Positions 17,438-26,741 of a DNA stretch of 64,000 nt are shown piece by piece (position 1 is the stretch's first letter; every line of letters starts with the position of its first letter). The stretch is from CAZQQU01 sp964595625. Lineage in GTDB: Bacteria; Bacteroidota; Bacteroidia; Flavobacteriales; Flavobacteriaceae. A program made the translations under genes and the position numbers. Where the stretch lies: NCBI GenBank assembly GCA_964595625.1, contig CAZQQU010000001.1:1-64000 (forward strand), read 5' to 3'. The notes beneath the pieces were generated by a model. It had not been told where the DNA came from. It searched no databases and saw only the letters and a program-made list of their open reading frames with translations.

Positions 17438-18490
17438 ATGATGCGTTTTTATCAGTTTGTAGTATTAGGACTTTTTATTTTTCTAATCGGCTGTCGCCCC
17501 AGTACCGAATCCAAAACTTTCGTGGGAGTTGATATAGATATGATTTATATCGATACAGTAAGTATTCGAGCCCTCTTACCGGTGGATAAAAACCGGGTGT
17601 GGTTTGCGGGCAACCAAGGTAAAGTCGGGTTGATTGATCATGGAGTTCCTAAAATTGCACATTTTAGTTATCAAGACAGTTTGTTACAGTTTCGGGCAAT
17701 TGCCCGAACCGAAAGTAATGTACTGGTGGTTAGTATAGGAAATCCGGCGATTATTTACCAAATCGGTTTTGACGGTTTACAAGCTACTTCGGTAAAAGAA
17801 GTTTATTTTGAGCAGCATGAACGGGTGTTTTACAACGCTGTAAAATTTTTTAATGACAAAGAGGGCATTGCGATGGGTGATCCCACCGACTCCTGTTTGA
17901 GTATCTTAATTACTCGGGACGGCGGGCACCATTGGGAAAAGATCACTTGTGACCAGTTACCACCGCTGGTGGAAGGGGAGGCCGGTTATGCGGCTAGTAA
18001 TTCCAATATTGCCATTTATGGCGATGCGGTGTGGATTGCCACCGGAGGGAGCGCCTCACGAGTGTATTATTCACCCGATAAAGGGCATCGTTGGCAAGTG
18101 TTTGACACACCAATTATCCGGGGTGGAAAAATGACGGGTATATATTCGATTGATTTTTACGATGCCAATTTGGGTATTGTATTTGGGGGCGATTGGGAAA
18201 ATATGAACGATAATCGAGCTAATAAAGCCATCACCCACGATGGGGGAAAAACATGGAATTTAATCAGTGATGGTAGTGGTCCGGGGTACCGGTCTTCGGT
18301 ACGTTTTGTACCCGGTAGAGGAGGGCAGGAGATTGTAGCTGTTGGTTCACCAGGTATTTCTTACTCGTCGGATGCGGGTGTGAGTTGGAAATCTTTAAGT
18401 GAAGAAGGATTTTTTGCTATTGAGTTTGTAAACGATACTCTCGCCTTTGCTTCGGGGAATAACAAAATTGCCCAGCTTACTTTTTACTAA
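17438..18490 (+). CDS. Lipoprotein with BNR/Ycf48-like beta-propeller repeats
   Basis: About 350 residues. The signal peptide ends in the lipobox FLIGC, so it is an exported lipoprotein. The rest holds repeated blades with BNR 'Asp-box' type motifs: ITRDGGHHWEK, YSPDKGHRWQ, THDGGKTWN and YSSDAGVSWKS. This is the pattern of Ycf48/sialidase-like propellers. Flavobacterial copies are often labelled oxidoreductase without evidence, so I leave the function open. MMRF at 17438/17441 is preferred to ATG 17402 because the signal peptide starts there. It is followed by a gap holding a copy of the TTTCGCGAAAGCG palindrome. Confidence 0.82.
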   Translation: MMRFYQFVVLGLFIFLIGCRPSTESKTFVGVDIDMIYIDTVSIRALLPVDKNRVWFAGNQGKVGLIDHGVPKIAHFSYQDSLLQFRAIARTESNVLVVSIGNPAIIYQIGFDGLQATSVKEVYFEQHERVFYNAVKFFNDKEGIAMGDPTDSCLSILITRDGGHHWEKITCDQLPPLVEGEAGYAASNSNIAIYGDAVWIATGGSASRVYYSPDKGHRWQVFDTPIIRGGKMTGIYSIDFYDANLGIVFGGDWENMNDNRANKAITHDGGKTWNLISDGSGPGYRSSVRFVPGRGGQEIVAVGSPGISYSSDAGVSWKSLSEEGFFAIEFVNDTLAFASGNNKIAQLTFY

Positions 18491-18536
18491 ATACCCATGA
18501 ATAGTGCTAATAGCAAGGGAATCACTTCCGTATGCT

Positions 18537-18549
18537 TTTCGCGAAAGCG
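18537..18549 (+). repeat. Copy of the TTTCGCGAAAGCG palindromic motif
   Basis: Second of three intergenic copies. Here it lies between convergent genes, preceded by GCT instead of the perfect palindrome arm seen at 8334. Confidence 0.55.
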
Positions 18550-18613
18550 CAACTAATATTGAGTAGACAATAGCTAGTTATGGGCGGCAAGTCAAGTGTA
18601 AACTATTTTTAGC

Positions 18614-19051
18614 TTACTCCTTAACACTTTCTAAGAGGTGTTTGTGGAAGTTGTATTCCGTTTTTTTGACTAAAAGAACCATTTTCGCATTAAACGTTTC
18701 GAGCAATTTTTTTTCGACCTCTTCTTTGAGTAGGGTTTCTTCTTTTCGAAGTTCTTGTAAGGTATATAATAATTCCTCGGCTTTTTCAATAGTCAATTGG
18801 TGCCCTTCTTCTCGAATCACTTTCCATATTTGGGTTCTTTCTTTATGGCGTAAGTTGTATAAACTTTCATCGTATTGATTGTAGATAGGCCAAAATTTTT
18901 CTGCGTCTGCTGAGGAAAGTTCTAATTGTTGGGTAAAAAAACCGGTACGCAACGATTTGATCCGGTCTCTTTTGCTTTTTTCTTGCGCTTGAATACTGCC
19001 CACCAGAGCAAAGATAAAAAGGAGTGATACTAAAATGTTTTTAATCCTCAT
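18614..19051 (-). CDS. Secreted Spy/CpxP-like protein of an ECF sigma operon
   Basis: About 145 residues. The signal peptide MRIKNILVSLLFIFALVGSIQA is followed by a mostly helical, highly charged protein (FTQQLELSSADAEKFWPIYNQYDESLYNLRHKE). The pattern resembles the LTxxQ/Spy-type periplasmic sensors and chaperones that accompany ECF sigma factors in Bacteroidota. Start ATG 19051 overlaps the end of the upstream membrane protein (stop at 19041), which indicates coupled translation. It probably works with the two upstream genes as a stress-sensing module; this is inference. Confidence 0.75.
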   Translation of the reverse strand: MRIKNILVSLLFIFALVGSIQAQEKSKRDRIKSLRTGFFTQQLELSSADAEKFWPIYNQYDESLYNLRHKERTQIWKVIREEGHQLTIEKAEELLYTLQELRKEETLLKEEVEKKLLETFNAKMVLLVKKTEYNFHKHLLESVKE

Positions 19052-19520
19052 AATTGAATTCTTCTGTGTAATAAGAGAGGTATTCGATGACATCGTCGGT
19101 AGTCAGTCCGTTCGAAAGCGGAACCGAGTCTAAATAGTCTTCTGGAAATAACTCTGCAATTTCGTATTGATTAAGATAAACGTGTTCGTTTTCAATGATA
19201 TAGGTGGAAAAATCTTCTTGAGTTCTTTTTTCCCACAATGTGAGGGTAAGGAGTAGTGCAATGGAAGCAGCCATGGCTACAGCGACTTTGGTGAACGATT
19301 TTCCAAATATAGAAATCACCCGGGGTGGGTGGGCCTGTGTTTTTTGAAGGATTGCCTTTTCAGTTTGCTCAAAATATCCTTTTGGAACCTTATAAGGAGA
19401 TTGAGTAAGGGTTTCTTTTTCCAACAAAATTCGGCTATTTATTTGCGCTTCTACTTGCTGAAAATAGGATTCCGGAATGGTAAAACCGGGGGTCTTGATA
19501 TGTGAAAAATCTTTTTTCAT
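19041..19520 (-). CDS. Single-pass membrane protein, probable anti-sigma factor
   Basis: 159 residues. The N-terminal cytoplasmic part contains two similar segments (GFTIPESYFQQVEAQINSRI and YKVPKGYFEQTEKAILQK). One membrane helix follows (VAVAMAASIALLLTLTL, about residues 78-95), then an acidic periplasmic tail. There is no classical zinc anti-sigma motif. Position 32 bp after an ECF sigma gene, and overlap with the next gene, support an anti-sigma or sensor role as in other flavobacterial ECF operons. The function is inferred. Confidence 0.75.
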   Translation of the reverse strand: MKKDFSHIKTPGFTIPESYFQQVEAQINSRILLEKETLTQSPYKVPKGYFEQTEKAILQKTQAHPPRVISIFGKSFTKVAVAMAASIALLLTLTLWEKRTQEDFSTYIIENEHVYLNQYEIAELFPEDYLDSVPLSNGLTTDDVIEYLSYYTEEFNYED

Positions 19521-19551
19521 TGGTTCTTTGACTAAAATAATAACAAAAAGT

Positions 19552-20094
19552 TTAACTTTTAGACAGATAAGCCGTTATTTTTTTTACTGCAAGGTGGTAG
19601 GAGGCTTTGAGAGCGCCTACCGAGGTCCCTAAAATTTCTGATAATTCTTCGTAAGTAAGATCGTCAAAGTATTTCATATTAAACACCAACTGTTGTTTGT
19701 GGGGTAGGGTAGCGATGGCTTTTTGGAGTTCCAGTTGCAGTTGATCACCCTCAAAATAAATATCTTCAGTAAGGTTATTAAGTGCTTGTTCTTTTACTTC
19801 TTCCAAGGTGATGTTTTGCATTTTCGCTTTTTGATTTAAAAAACTTATGGCTTCATTCGTTGCGATGCGATACATCCATGAATAGATTTTACTATCCCCT
19901 TTAAAACTGTCTATGTGTCTAAAAATTTTAACAAAAGTATTTTGTAGTACATCGTCGGCATCGTCATGGTGGTAAACCATTTTTCGGATGTGCCAGTAAA
20001 GGCGTTCTTGGTATAGTTTTAAAAGCTCTCTAAAAGCTTGATCTTTATGTTGTGGAGACTGTAAACGCGATATGAGTTCTTGTTCGTTATGCAC
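19552..20094 (-). CDS. ECF-type RNA polymerase sigma factor
   Basis: 180 residues. Region 2 carries the polymerase-binding and -10-recognition signature (HHDDADDVLQNTFVKIFRHID, then SKIYSWMYRIATNEAISFL). Region 4 has a helix-turn-helix (LPHKQQLVFNMKYFDDLTYEEL, then GTSVGALKASYHLAVKKI). It heads a three-gene unit with a membrane protein and a Spy-like protein. It lies only 10 bp after the ABC transporter gene on the same strand, so it may be read through from it. Confidence 0.9.
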   Translation of the reverse strand: MHNEQELISRLQSPQHKDQAFRELLKLYQERLYWHIRKMVYHHDDADDVLQNTFVKIFRHIDSFKGDSKIYSWMYRIATNEAISFLNQKAKMQNITLEEVKEQALNNLTEDIYFEGDQLQLELQKAIATLPHKQQLVFNMKYFDDLTYEELSEILGTSVGALKASYHLAVKKITAYLSKS

Positions 20095-20104
20095 CTTTCA
20101 AATT

Positions 20105-21934
20105 TCAAGAAATGTTCTGAAGAGCTACTAATCCGTGGTAGATACCTTTTTTTTCCAAGAGCTGTTGGTGGGTGCCTTGTTCGGCGATTTCTCCTTGTTG
20201 TAAAACGACTATCCAATCCGCTTTTTGGATGGTTGAAAGTCGGTGAGCAATAATCAGCGAAGTGCGGTGAAGCATCATATTGTCTAGCGCTTGTTGTACC
20301 AATCTTTCGCTTTCGGTGTCTAAGGCCGAAGTGGCTTCGTCTAAGACCATAACCGGTGGGTTTTTTAAGACTGCCCGAGCAATGCTAATACGTTGTTTTT
20401 GACCACCACTGAGTTTGTTTCCGTTATCTCCGATGTTGGTGTCGATACCTTCGGGTAGGGTACTGACAAATTCCCAAGCATTGGCAATTTTTAAAGCCTG
20501 AATAATTTCAGCATCGGTTGCCTGAGGATTTCCAATCAGTAAGTTGCCTTTGATGGTGTCATTAAACAAAATAGAATCTTGGGTGACCAAGCCAATTAAG
20601 CCGCGTAAGGATTCTAATTGGATATCTTTGATATTGGTTCCATCGATGGTGATTTGTCCTTCATCGACATCGTAAAATCGATTGATTAAATTGGCAACGG
20701 TACTTTTACCACTACCAGATTGACCCACTAAAGCTACTGATTTTCCTTTTTCTAAGGTAAGTGAAAAGTTTTTTAGGACGTATTCGTTCTCGTATTTAAA
20801 AGAACAGTTTTGAATTTGTATGGCTTGATCAAAACTGTTTTTTTCCACAGCATTCGGTTGGTCTTCGATGCTATTGGGGTGGTTAAGCACTTCCAATACT
20901 CTTTCCGCGGCAGCATCACCTTTTTTAACGCCATAATAAGCTTTAGAAAGCGCTTTGGCGGGAGTGAGCACCCCGTAGGCCAGTCCCATATACGAAATAA
21001 AAGCAGCTCCTGATAATACCCCTTCCGCTAAAACTAGGCGGCCACCGTAAAGCAGTAATCCACCGATTACTAAAATTCCTAAGAATTCACTCAGGGGAGA
21101 AGACAGGTTTTGGCGGTGTAACACTTTGTTGGAATAGTTGTAAAATCGTTGGGTAGATTCTTGAAAGCGTTTGTTAAACCGATTTTGGGCATTAAAGCTT
21201 TTAATAATTTTTAACCCTCCTAAGGTTTCTTCGATCAGTGATAAAAACAAACCTTGTTCGCGTTGCGCTCGGTCTGATTTTCGCTTTAGCGATTTTCCTA
21301 TTTTGGAAATAATAAAGCCCGAAATAGGAATAAAAAACAGAACAAATAGGGTGAGTTGGGGACTAATCACAAACATAGAGACCAACATAAAAATGATGGT
21401 TAGGGGCTCGCGTATAATCAGTTCTAAAACCGACAAAAACGAGTGTTGAATTTCTAACACATCTGACGAAATACGCGCCATGATATCTCCTTTTCTCTTT
21501 TCGGAATAGTAGGAAACCGGTAGCTCTAAGGTTTTATTATAAAGTTGGTTACGTATATCTTTGAGAACCCCGTTTCTCAAAAATGTGATGAAGTAATTGG
21601 CCCAATAATTAAATAGGTTTTTGAATAAAAACAGCACAATGATGGCAATAATCATGACCGATAGGGTATATTGGGCACCATGAGTTTCTGAAGTCGTGGT
21701 GATGAAGTATCCCATATAGTGCTCTAAATAATTTTTGATATTAGAAAACCCCGAATAAACAGGTTTGGTATAGATGTGTTCTTCTTCACCAAAAAGAACT
21801 GTTAGCATAGGGATTAAGGCAATAAACGACAGGGCACTAAAGAGGGCGTATAAAAAATTAAAGAAAATATTGAGCAGGGCATATTTTTTATACGGGATTG
21901 CAAAGCGTATTATTTTGCCTAAATAATTGTTCAT
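20105..21934 (-). CDS. ABC exporter, fused permease and ATPase (MsbA/lipid-exporter type)
   Basis: 609 residues. An N-terminal six-helix ABC transporter domain (about residues 15-330) is followed by an ATPase domain. Walker A is GQSGSGKST near 400, the signature is LSGGQKQR near 508 and Walker B is VMVLDEATSALD near 525, followed by the H-loop IIAHRLST. It works as a homodimer in the inner membrane. MsbA-like lipid flipping is a common assignment for flavobacterial copies, but drug or peptide export is equally compatible with the sequence. The next gene on the same strand is the ECF sigma factor. Confidence 0.88.
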   Translation of the reverse strand: MNNYLGKIIRFAIPYKKYALLNIFFNFLYALFSALSFIALIPMLTVLFGEEEHIYTKPVYSGFSNIKNYLEHYMGYFITTTSETHGAQYTLSVMIIAIIVLFLFKNLFNYWANYFITFLRNGVLKDIRNQLYNKTLELPVSYYSEKRKGDIMARISSDVLEIQHSFLSVLELIIREPLTIIFMLVSMFVISPQLTLFVLFFIPISGFIISKIGKSLKRKSDRAQREQGLFLSLIEETLGGLKIIKSFNAQNRFNKRFQESTQRFYNYSNKVLHRQNLSSPLSEFLGILVIGGLLLYGGRLVLAEGVLSGAAFISYMGLAYGVLTPAKALSKAYYGVKKGDAAAERVLEVLNHPNSIEDQPNAVEKNSFDQAIQIQNCSFKYENEYVLKNFSLTLEKGKSVALVGQSGSGKSTVANLINRFYDVDEGQITIDGTNIKDIQLESLRGLIGLVTQDSILFNDTIKGNLLIGNPQATDAEIIQALKIANAWEFVSTLPEGIDTNIGDNGNKLSGGQKQRISIARAVLKNPPVMVLDEATSALDTESERLVQQALDNMMLHRTSLIIAHRLSTIQKADWIVVLQQGEIAEQGTHQQLLEKKGIYHGLVALQNIS

Positions 21935-22004
21935 AAATCAAGAAAAATACGGGGCTATAAAGGTATCGATTTTGATGCAATCTACAGCAGTTTGTATAAA
22001 TAAT

Positions 22005-22032
22005 CAAAGCTGCCATCGTGGAGGCAGCTTTG
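22005..22032 (-). terminator. Terminator after the ompH pair
   Basis: CAAAGCTGCC pairs with GGCAGCTTTG (10 bp, 8-nt loop), about 25 bp beyond the stop of the second OmpH gene. The T-tail on the minus strand (ATTATTTAT) is modest. Confidence 0.65.
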
Positions 22033-22057
22033 AAAAATTGAGATTGGGTAAGTGTAA

Positions 22058-22561
22058 TTAAATACCCAGTTGTTTTTTTACTGCCGGAAGTAAGTCTTCT
22101 CCTTCAGAAACAATGAGTCCGCTTCCAGGAGTAGAATCCATTACGTATTGGATGCCTTTGTCAGCAGCTACTTTTTTGATAGCGTTTCGGGCTTTATCAA
22201 ATAAAGGTGAATACAAATCGGCTTCTTTCTTTTGTAAATCTACAATAGCATTTTGTCTGTATTCAGCAATTTTTCTTTCAGAGGCTTGTAATTCTTCAGC
22301 TCTTTTGATGTTTTCTTCTTCGGTTTTGTTACTGGCTTCTGATTCGTATAATTTGAATTTAGCTTCTAGTTCTTTGTACATAGAGGCCAATTCCGCATCG
22401 TACGAATTTCTAAGGCGTTCTAACTCGGTTTGAGCGGCTTTGGTCTCGGGCATGGCTTCAATCAGTTTTTGAGTATCTATGTGCGCCATTTTTTGTGCCT
22501 GTAGGGTAGTACAAGTCAAAGCAACGATTAATATTACTACTAAAGATTTTAAATTTTTCAT
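22058..22561 (-). CDS. OmpH/Skp-family periplasmic chaperone, second copy
   Basis: 167 residues. The signal peptide ends TTLQAQ and the mature protein starts KMAHIDTQKLIEAMPETK, the standard OmpH opening. A long charged coiled coil (tentacle arms) and a closing strand region (KGIQYVMDSTPGSGLIVS) follow. It holds unfolded outer-membrane proteins on the way to BamA, whose gene lies two upstream in the same operon. The length is typical for Skp. Confidence 0.9.
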   Translation of the reverse strand: MKNLKSLVVILIVALTCTTLQAQKMAHIDTQKLIEAMPETKAAQTELERLRNSYDAELASMYKELEAKFKLYESEASNKTEEENIKRAEELQASERKIAEYRQNAIVDLQKKEADLYSPLFDKARNAIKKVAADKGIQYVMDSTPGSGLIVSEGEDLLPAVKKQLGI

Positions 22562-22589
22562 TGTTAAAAAGTATTAAATTGTTATAGAT

Positions 22590-23390
22590 TTAATTTTTGT
22601 TTCTAGCTTTTTGGATGGAGTCTTGTCTTCGTTGACGTTCTTCAACTTGTTTTTGACGTCTTTCTTCGGCCTCCTTTTGACGAGCTTCACGAATAGAATC
22701 ACGTTCTTTTTGGCGTTGTTCCATCAAGGCTTCTCGTTCTTTTAAACGTTCTTCACGAGCTTTTTCTCTTTCGGTGAGTTCGCGGTCTTGCTCTTCATTA
22801 AGCGAATCTCTTTGTTCGATAGCTTGTTTTTCTTTTTTGTTTTCGGCTTGTTCTCGTTTGGCCGCTCGATTAATCATTCGGATCACTTGATCACTGATAT
22901 CAAATCTTTCAGCAGCATAGAGCATCACTACATCGGCCGATTTATCAAAGATAAAATCGTATTGACGGCCTTCTGAAATTTCGCGTATAGCGTTAAAAAC
23001 TTGATCTTGTACCGGCTGTACCAATTGTCTTTTTTGAATTACTAAATCGCCATTGGGGCCAAACCGGTCTTGCTGGTATTGAAAAAGTTGGTCTTCTTTA
23101 ACCTTAATGTCCTCTTCTCTTTCTTCGATAAGCTCTTTAGTGAGTAATACTTTTTCGTTAGACAGGTTTAATTTCATTTGTTGGATTTCATTTTCCCGGT
23201 CTTTAATGTCTTTATTCCATTGAGCAACTCGAGATTCTAATTGCAGTAGTGCTTCTTGATATTCGGGTACATTTTCTAAGATGTATTCCATATCAATATA
23301 GCCAATCCGTACGCCTCTTTGTCCTTGTCCAAAAAGACTCTCACCTGTAATCACTGTTAGAAGTGTTATAATAATTAAGCTGCGTTTCAT
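22590..23390 (-). CDS. OmpH/Skp-family periplasmic chaperone with long charged C-terminal tail
   Basis: 266 residues. The signal peptide is followed by RIGYIDMEYILENVPEYQEA and the coiled-coil arms typical of OmpH. After about residue 185 comes an extra, very charged Glu/Arg/Lys/Gln repeat tail (segments like EKAREERLKEREALMEQRQ) of about 80 residues. Similar tails occur in other flavobacterial OmpH proteins. It lies 37 bp after bamA and 28 bp before the shorter ompH gene. Its role is presumably outer-membrane protein chaperoning with BamA. Confidence 0.88.
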   Translation of the reverse strand: MKRSLIIITLLTVITGESLFGQGQRGVRIGYIDMEYILENVPEYQEALLQLESRVAQWNKDIKDRENEIQQMKLNLSNEKVLLTKELIEEREEDIKVKEDQLFQYQQDRFGPNGDLVIQKRQLVQPVQDQVFNAIREISEGRQYDFIFDKSADVVMLYAAERFDISDQVIRMINRAAKREQAENKKEKQAIEQRDSLNEEQDRELTEREKAREERLKEREALMEQRQKERDSIREARQKEAEERRQKQVEERQRRQDSIQKARNKN

Positions 23391-23427
23391 AATATGCTGG
23401 TTATTTTAGAAAAAATCGTGCCAATTT

Positions 23428-25968
23428 TTAAAATTGTTGTCCTATTATAAAATGTGTTTCCCAACCGTTGGGTTCTAAAGTTCCTGGAATTCGGTCAAAT
23501 CCATATCCAAAATCAATTCCTAACATACCAAAAGCGGGCATAAAAATTCTAATTCCAAGTCCTGTAGACCTATATACTTTAAAAGGGTTGTATTCTTTAA
23601 AACCACCGTAGGTTGCTCCGGCTTCTACGAATCCTAAAGCAAAGATAGACGCCATTTGTTTCAAGGTAACCGGGTATCTTAACTCTAACGTATATTTGTT
23701 AAATATAGTATTTCCGTCGTTATTCGATAAACTTTGGTTCGGATATCCGCGCAAAGCGATAATCTCTCTTCCATCTAAGCTAAAGGCACCTAAACCGTCA
23801 CCTCCCATAAAAAATCGCTCGAAAGGTGGAGAGCCTCGGTCTAAATTGTAAGCTCCTAGGTAACCAAATTCTACATGCGAACGAATTACAAATTTATCAA
23901 TTAAATTGGTGTACCAATTACCTCGAAACTTAATTTTGTAATATTCTAACCAATCAAATCTTTTTTGAGCTATCAAATTTTCGTCGGGTCTTCCATCGGC
24001 GTGTTGATATTCCGGTAATTTTCCTAAGTTTTTATAATCCACACCATTAAATAGGGAGTAGGGCGGAGTTAGTTTGGCAGTAATGCTAAAATCGGACCCA
24101 CCCACTGGGAATATCGGGTTGTTATGGGTATTGTTTCTACTTAATCCAATGGTGTAAGAAAGGTTGTTGGACTTGATATTTCCATACGAAAAGATTCCCG
24201 TACCACCTATAGCAAAATTTTCTAAGGCGTAGTGTTGGTACATAATAGCGTGAGATAGTACAAAGTAATCATCCGGCCATTTTAGTCGTTTAGCCAATCC
24301 TACCGAAGCACCGGTAATATGTATGCGTCGGTCTTTGTCAGCTTTTCTTTCAAAATAATTATACCCATATTGGATGGTATGTGAAAACGAGGTATTAAAC
24401 TGTATGGGTTTTTTACCTCCTAACCAAGGTTCGGTAAACGAAAGGCTATAGGTTTGATAGAAAGTACTGGCTTGTGCTCGTAGGGAGAGTTTTTGGCCAT
24501 CTCCCATGGGTAGGGGTTTAAAAGCTTCTCCACGGAACAGGTTGCGCATTGAGAAGTTGTTAAACGAAAGCCCCAGCGTACCCACAAATCCTCCACCACC
24601 GTAACCGCCTTGTAACTCGATTTGGCTGGCTCCTTTTTCTTCCACACCAAAATCAATATCTACGGTTCCCGAATAGGGGTCAGGATTTAAAATGTTGGGG
24701 GAAACAGTTTGTGGATCAAAAAAGCCTAATTGACTCAGCTCGCGAATTGAACGAATCACATTGGCTTTGCTATATCGTTGACCGGGACGAACTCGGATTT
24801 CTCTATAAACAACGTGATCGTTGGTACGGTCGTTACCCGAGATGGTTACATTGTTAAAATACGCTATGTTTCCTTCGCGAATACGAATTTCAAAATCAAT
24901 GGTATCGTTGACAATAGCGACTTCTACCGGGTTGACACTGGAGAAAAGATATCCGCTATTTTGATATAAGTTCACCAAAGAATTGGCATCCGGATCCTCA
25001 AAATCATCAATCATTTTCTGTAAGTGAACACCGTTGTACACATCGCCTTTTTGAATTCCCAAAAGTTGGCGTAATTCCTGATCCGAATAAGCACTGTTAC
25101 CGATAAAGCGAATGTCTCCAAAATAATGTTTGTTACCTTCTTCTACATCGATGTACAAGGTAATTCGCTTGTCGTTTTCTACAACTATAGAGTCGGATAG
25201 AATACGCGCATCCCGATAACCGTTTTCTTTGTAAAAATTAATCAGGGATGATTTGTCTTCTTCAAAATCTTCCTTCACGTATTTGGAAGCTTTAAAAAGC
25301 CTAAATAACCTTTTCTGCTTGGTGTTTTTAAGGTTTCTACGCAGTTTGGCAGATTTGATTTCTTGGTTGCCGTTAATAATAATTTTACTGATTTTGACCC
25401 GGTTGCCTTTATCGACCTCAAAATGAATATCTTTTGAGATTTCATTGCCCAAACTATCGCTTACGGCTGTTTTTAATGTGGTATGAACTTGGGTATTTAA
25501 AAACCCTTTTTTTCGATACTTATTGGCAATATAATTTTCGGTAGTAGTCAGTAAGTTTTGGGTGATTTTTTGTCCCTTTTTAATATCGGTTTCTTTGAGA
25601 ATATCTTTGATTTGCCCGCGTCGAATTCCACTAATATGTACTTCGTTGAGCGATTGGAGTTCGGAAATGTTAATTTCTAAGTTGGCTACATCGCCTTCGA
25701 TACTCGATACGTAGATGTTGACATCACTAAACAGGTTTTGTTCCCAAAGTTTTTTAATTACACTACTGAGTCGCTCCCCGGGAATAAAAATTTCTTCACC
25801 GGGTTTAAGCCCTGTAAAAGCAATGACAGTAAGTTCGTTAAAACTTTGATTGCCGGTAACCTCAATATTTCCGATGATATATTTTTTACCCGTATCAAAA
25901 GATTTTTGTTGAGAAAATCCGGAAGTGAGGGTGAAGAAAAAAAGTATCGTAATGAAGCCGTATTTCAT
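23428..25968 (-). CDS. bamA: Outer membrane protein assembly factor BamA
   Basis: About 846 residues from ATG 25968. The signal peptide MKYGFITILFFFTLTSGFSQ is followed by several POTRA domains (from YIIGNIEVTGNQSFNELTVI to about residue 430, the last near NNVTISGNDRTNDHVV). The C-terminal Omp85 barrel contains ELQGGYGGGGFVG and a conserved end (GIRIFMPAFGMLGIDFGYGFD), with a C-terminal aromatic. It inserts beta-barrel proteins into the outer membrane. An in-frame ATG at 26019 would overlap uppS and lacks a signal peptide, so I use 25968. The order uppS-bamA-ompH-ompH is conserved in flavobacteria. Confidence 0.95.
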   Translation of the reverse strand: MKYGFITILFFFTLTSGFSQQKSFDTGKKYIIGNIEVTGNQSFNELTVIAFTGLKPGEEIFIPGERLSSVIKKLWEQNLFSDVNIYVSSIEGDVANLEINISELQSLNEVHISGIRRGQIKDILKETDIKKGQKITQNLLTTTENYIANKYRKKGFLNTQVHTTLKTAVSDSLGNEISKDIHFEVDKGNRVKISKIIINGNQEIKSAKLRRNLKNTKQKRLFRLFKASKYVKEDFEEDKSSLINFYKENGYRDARILSDSIVVENDKRITLYIDVEEGNKHYFGDIRFIGNSAYSDQELRQLLGIQKGDVYNGVHLQKMIDDFEDPDANSLVNLYQNSGYLFSSVNPVEVAIVNDTIDFEIRIREGNIAYFNNVTISGNDRTNDHVVYREIRVRPGQRYSKANVIRSIRELSQLGFFDPQTVSPNILNPDPYSGTVDIDFGVEEKGASQIELQGGYGGGGFVGTLGLSFNNFSMRNLFRGEAFKPLPMGDGQKLSLRAQASTFYQTYSLSFTEPWLGGKKPIQFNTSFSHTIQYGYNYFERKADKDRRIHITGASVGLAKRLKWPDDYFVLSHAIMYQHYALENFAIGGTGIFSYGNIKSNNLSYTIGLSRNNTHNNPIFPVGGSDFSITAKLTPPYSLFNGVDYKNLGKLPEYQHADGRPDENLIAQKRFDWLEYYKIKFRGNWYTNLIDKFVIRSHVEFGYLGAYNLDRGSPPFERFFMGGDGLGAFSLDGREIIALRGYPNQSLSNNDGNTIFNKYTLELRYPVTLKQMASIFALGFVEAGATYGGFKEYNPFKVYRSTGLGIRIFMPAFGMLGIDFGYGFDRIPGTLEPNGWETHFIIGQQF

Positions 25969-25987
25969 AAGTGTAGTAAAGAAATAC

Positions 25988-26731
25988 TTATTTTTTAATT
26001 TGTTCGCTTGTTTTTCCAAATCGTCTCTCTCTTTGTTGATACTCTATAACGGCCTCAAAAAGATTTTCCTTTTTGTAATCGGGCCACAATACCTTGGTAA
26101 AATGTAATTCAGCGTAAGCGATTTGCCATAATAAAAAATTACTAAGGCGTTGTTCTCCGCTGGTTCTAATTAGCAAATCTACATCCGGTAAATTATGGGT
26201 GTAAAGATGCTGATTTATAATTTTTTCATCAATATCGGACGGCGAAATTAGGTTATTTTTAACTTTCTTGCAAAGTTCTTTAACCGTTTTTAAGATTTCT
26301 TCTCGAGAGCCGTAACTCAGAGCTAGAGTCAACACCAATTGGTCGTTATTTTCGGTTTGTTTTTTTACTTCTTCCATTTTTTGTTGTACTCGCTTGGGTA
26401 AGGCGGCCGTATTACCGATCGTATTGAGTCGGATGCCGTGTTCCTGAAGCGTTGCGATTTCTTGTTTTAAGGAAGAAATAAGCAGTTTCATCAAGGTATT
26501 TATTTCGAGTTTGGGGCGTTTCCAATTTTCGGTAGAAAAGGCAAAAAGTGTCAAGTGTTTCACGCCTAATTCGCCACAGCCCTTAACCACTTCTTTGACC
26601 GCACCCGCCCCTTGCTCGTGGCCGTGCGTACGAATCAGACCTCTGTTTTGAGCCCATCGTCCGTTGCCATCCATAATGATGGCTATATGTTGCGGAAGTT
26701 TGTTTTTATCAATTTGATCGGCCAGGTTCAT
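25988..26731 (-). CDS. uppS: Isoprenyl (undecaprenyl) diphosphate synthase
   Basis: 247 residues. It makes the C55 lipid carrier for peptidoglycan and glycans by cis-condensation of isopentenyl diphosphate. The signature HIAIIMDGNGRWAQNRG has the catalytic Asp at residue 21. Further conserved blocks are FAFSTENWKRP, LALSYGSREEI and the closing DLLIRTSGEQRLSNFLLWQ. Length is normal. It sits between the DUF6089 gene (10 bp) and bamA (19 bp), so it is part of the envelope operon. Confidence 0.95.
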   Translation of the reverse strand: MNLADQIDKNKLPQHIAIIMDGNGRWAQNRGLIRTHGHEQGAGAVKEVVKGCGELGVKHLTLFAFSTENWKRPKLEINTLMKLLISSLKQEIATLQEHGIRLNTIGNTAALPKRVQQKMEEVKKQTENNDQLVLTLALSYGSREEILKTVKELCKKVKNNLISPSDIDEKIINQHLYTHNLPDVDLLIRTSGEQRLSNFLLWQIAYAELHFTKVLWPDYKKENLFEAVIEYQQRERRFGKTSEQIKK

Positions 26732-26741
26732 TTACAAAGAT

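Noticed and set aside
20094..20105. ABC exporter and ECF sigma factor as one functional unit
   Set aside because: They are only 10 bp apart on one strand, but the sigma operon is complete by itself and nothing links it to the transporter.
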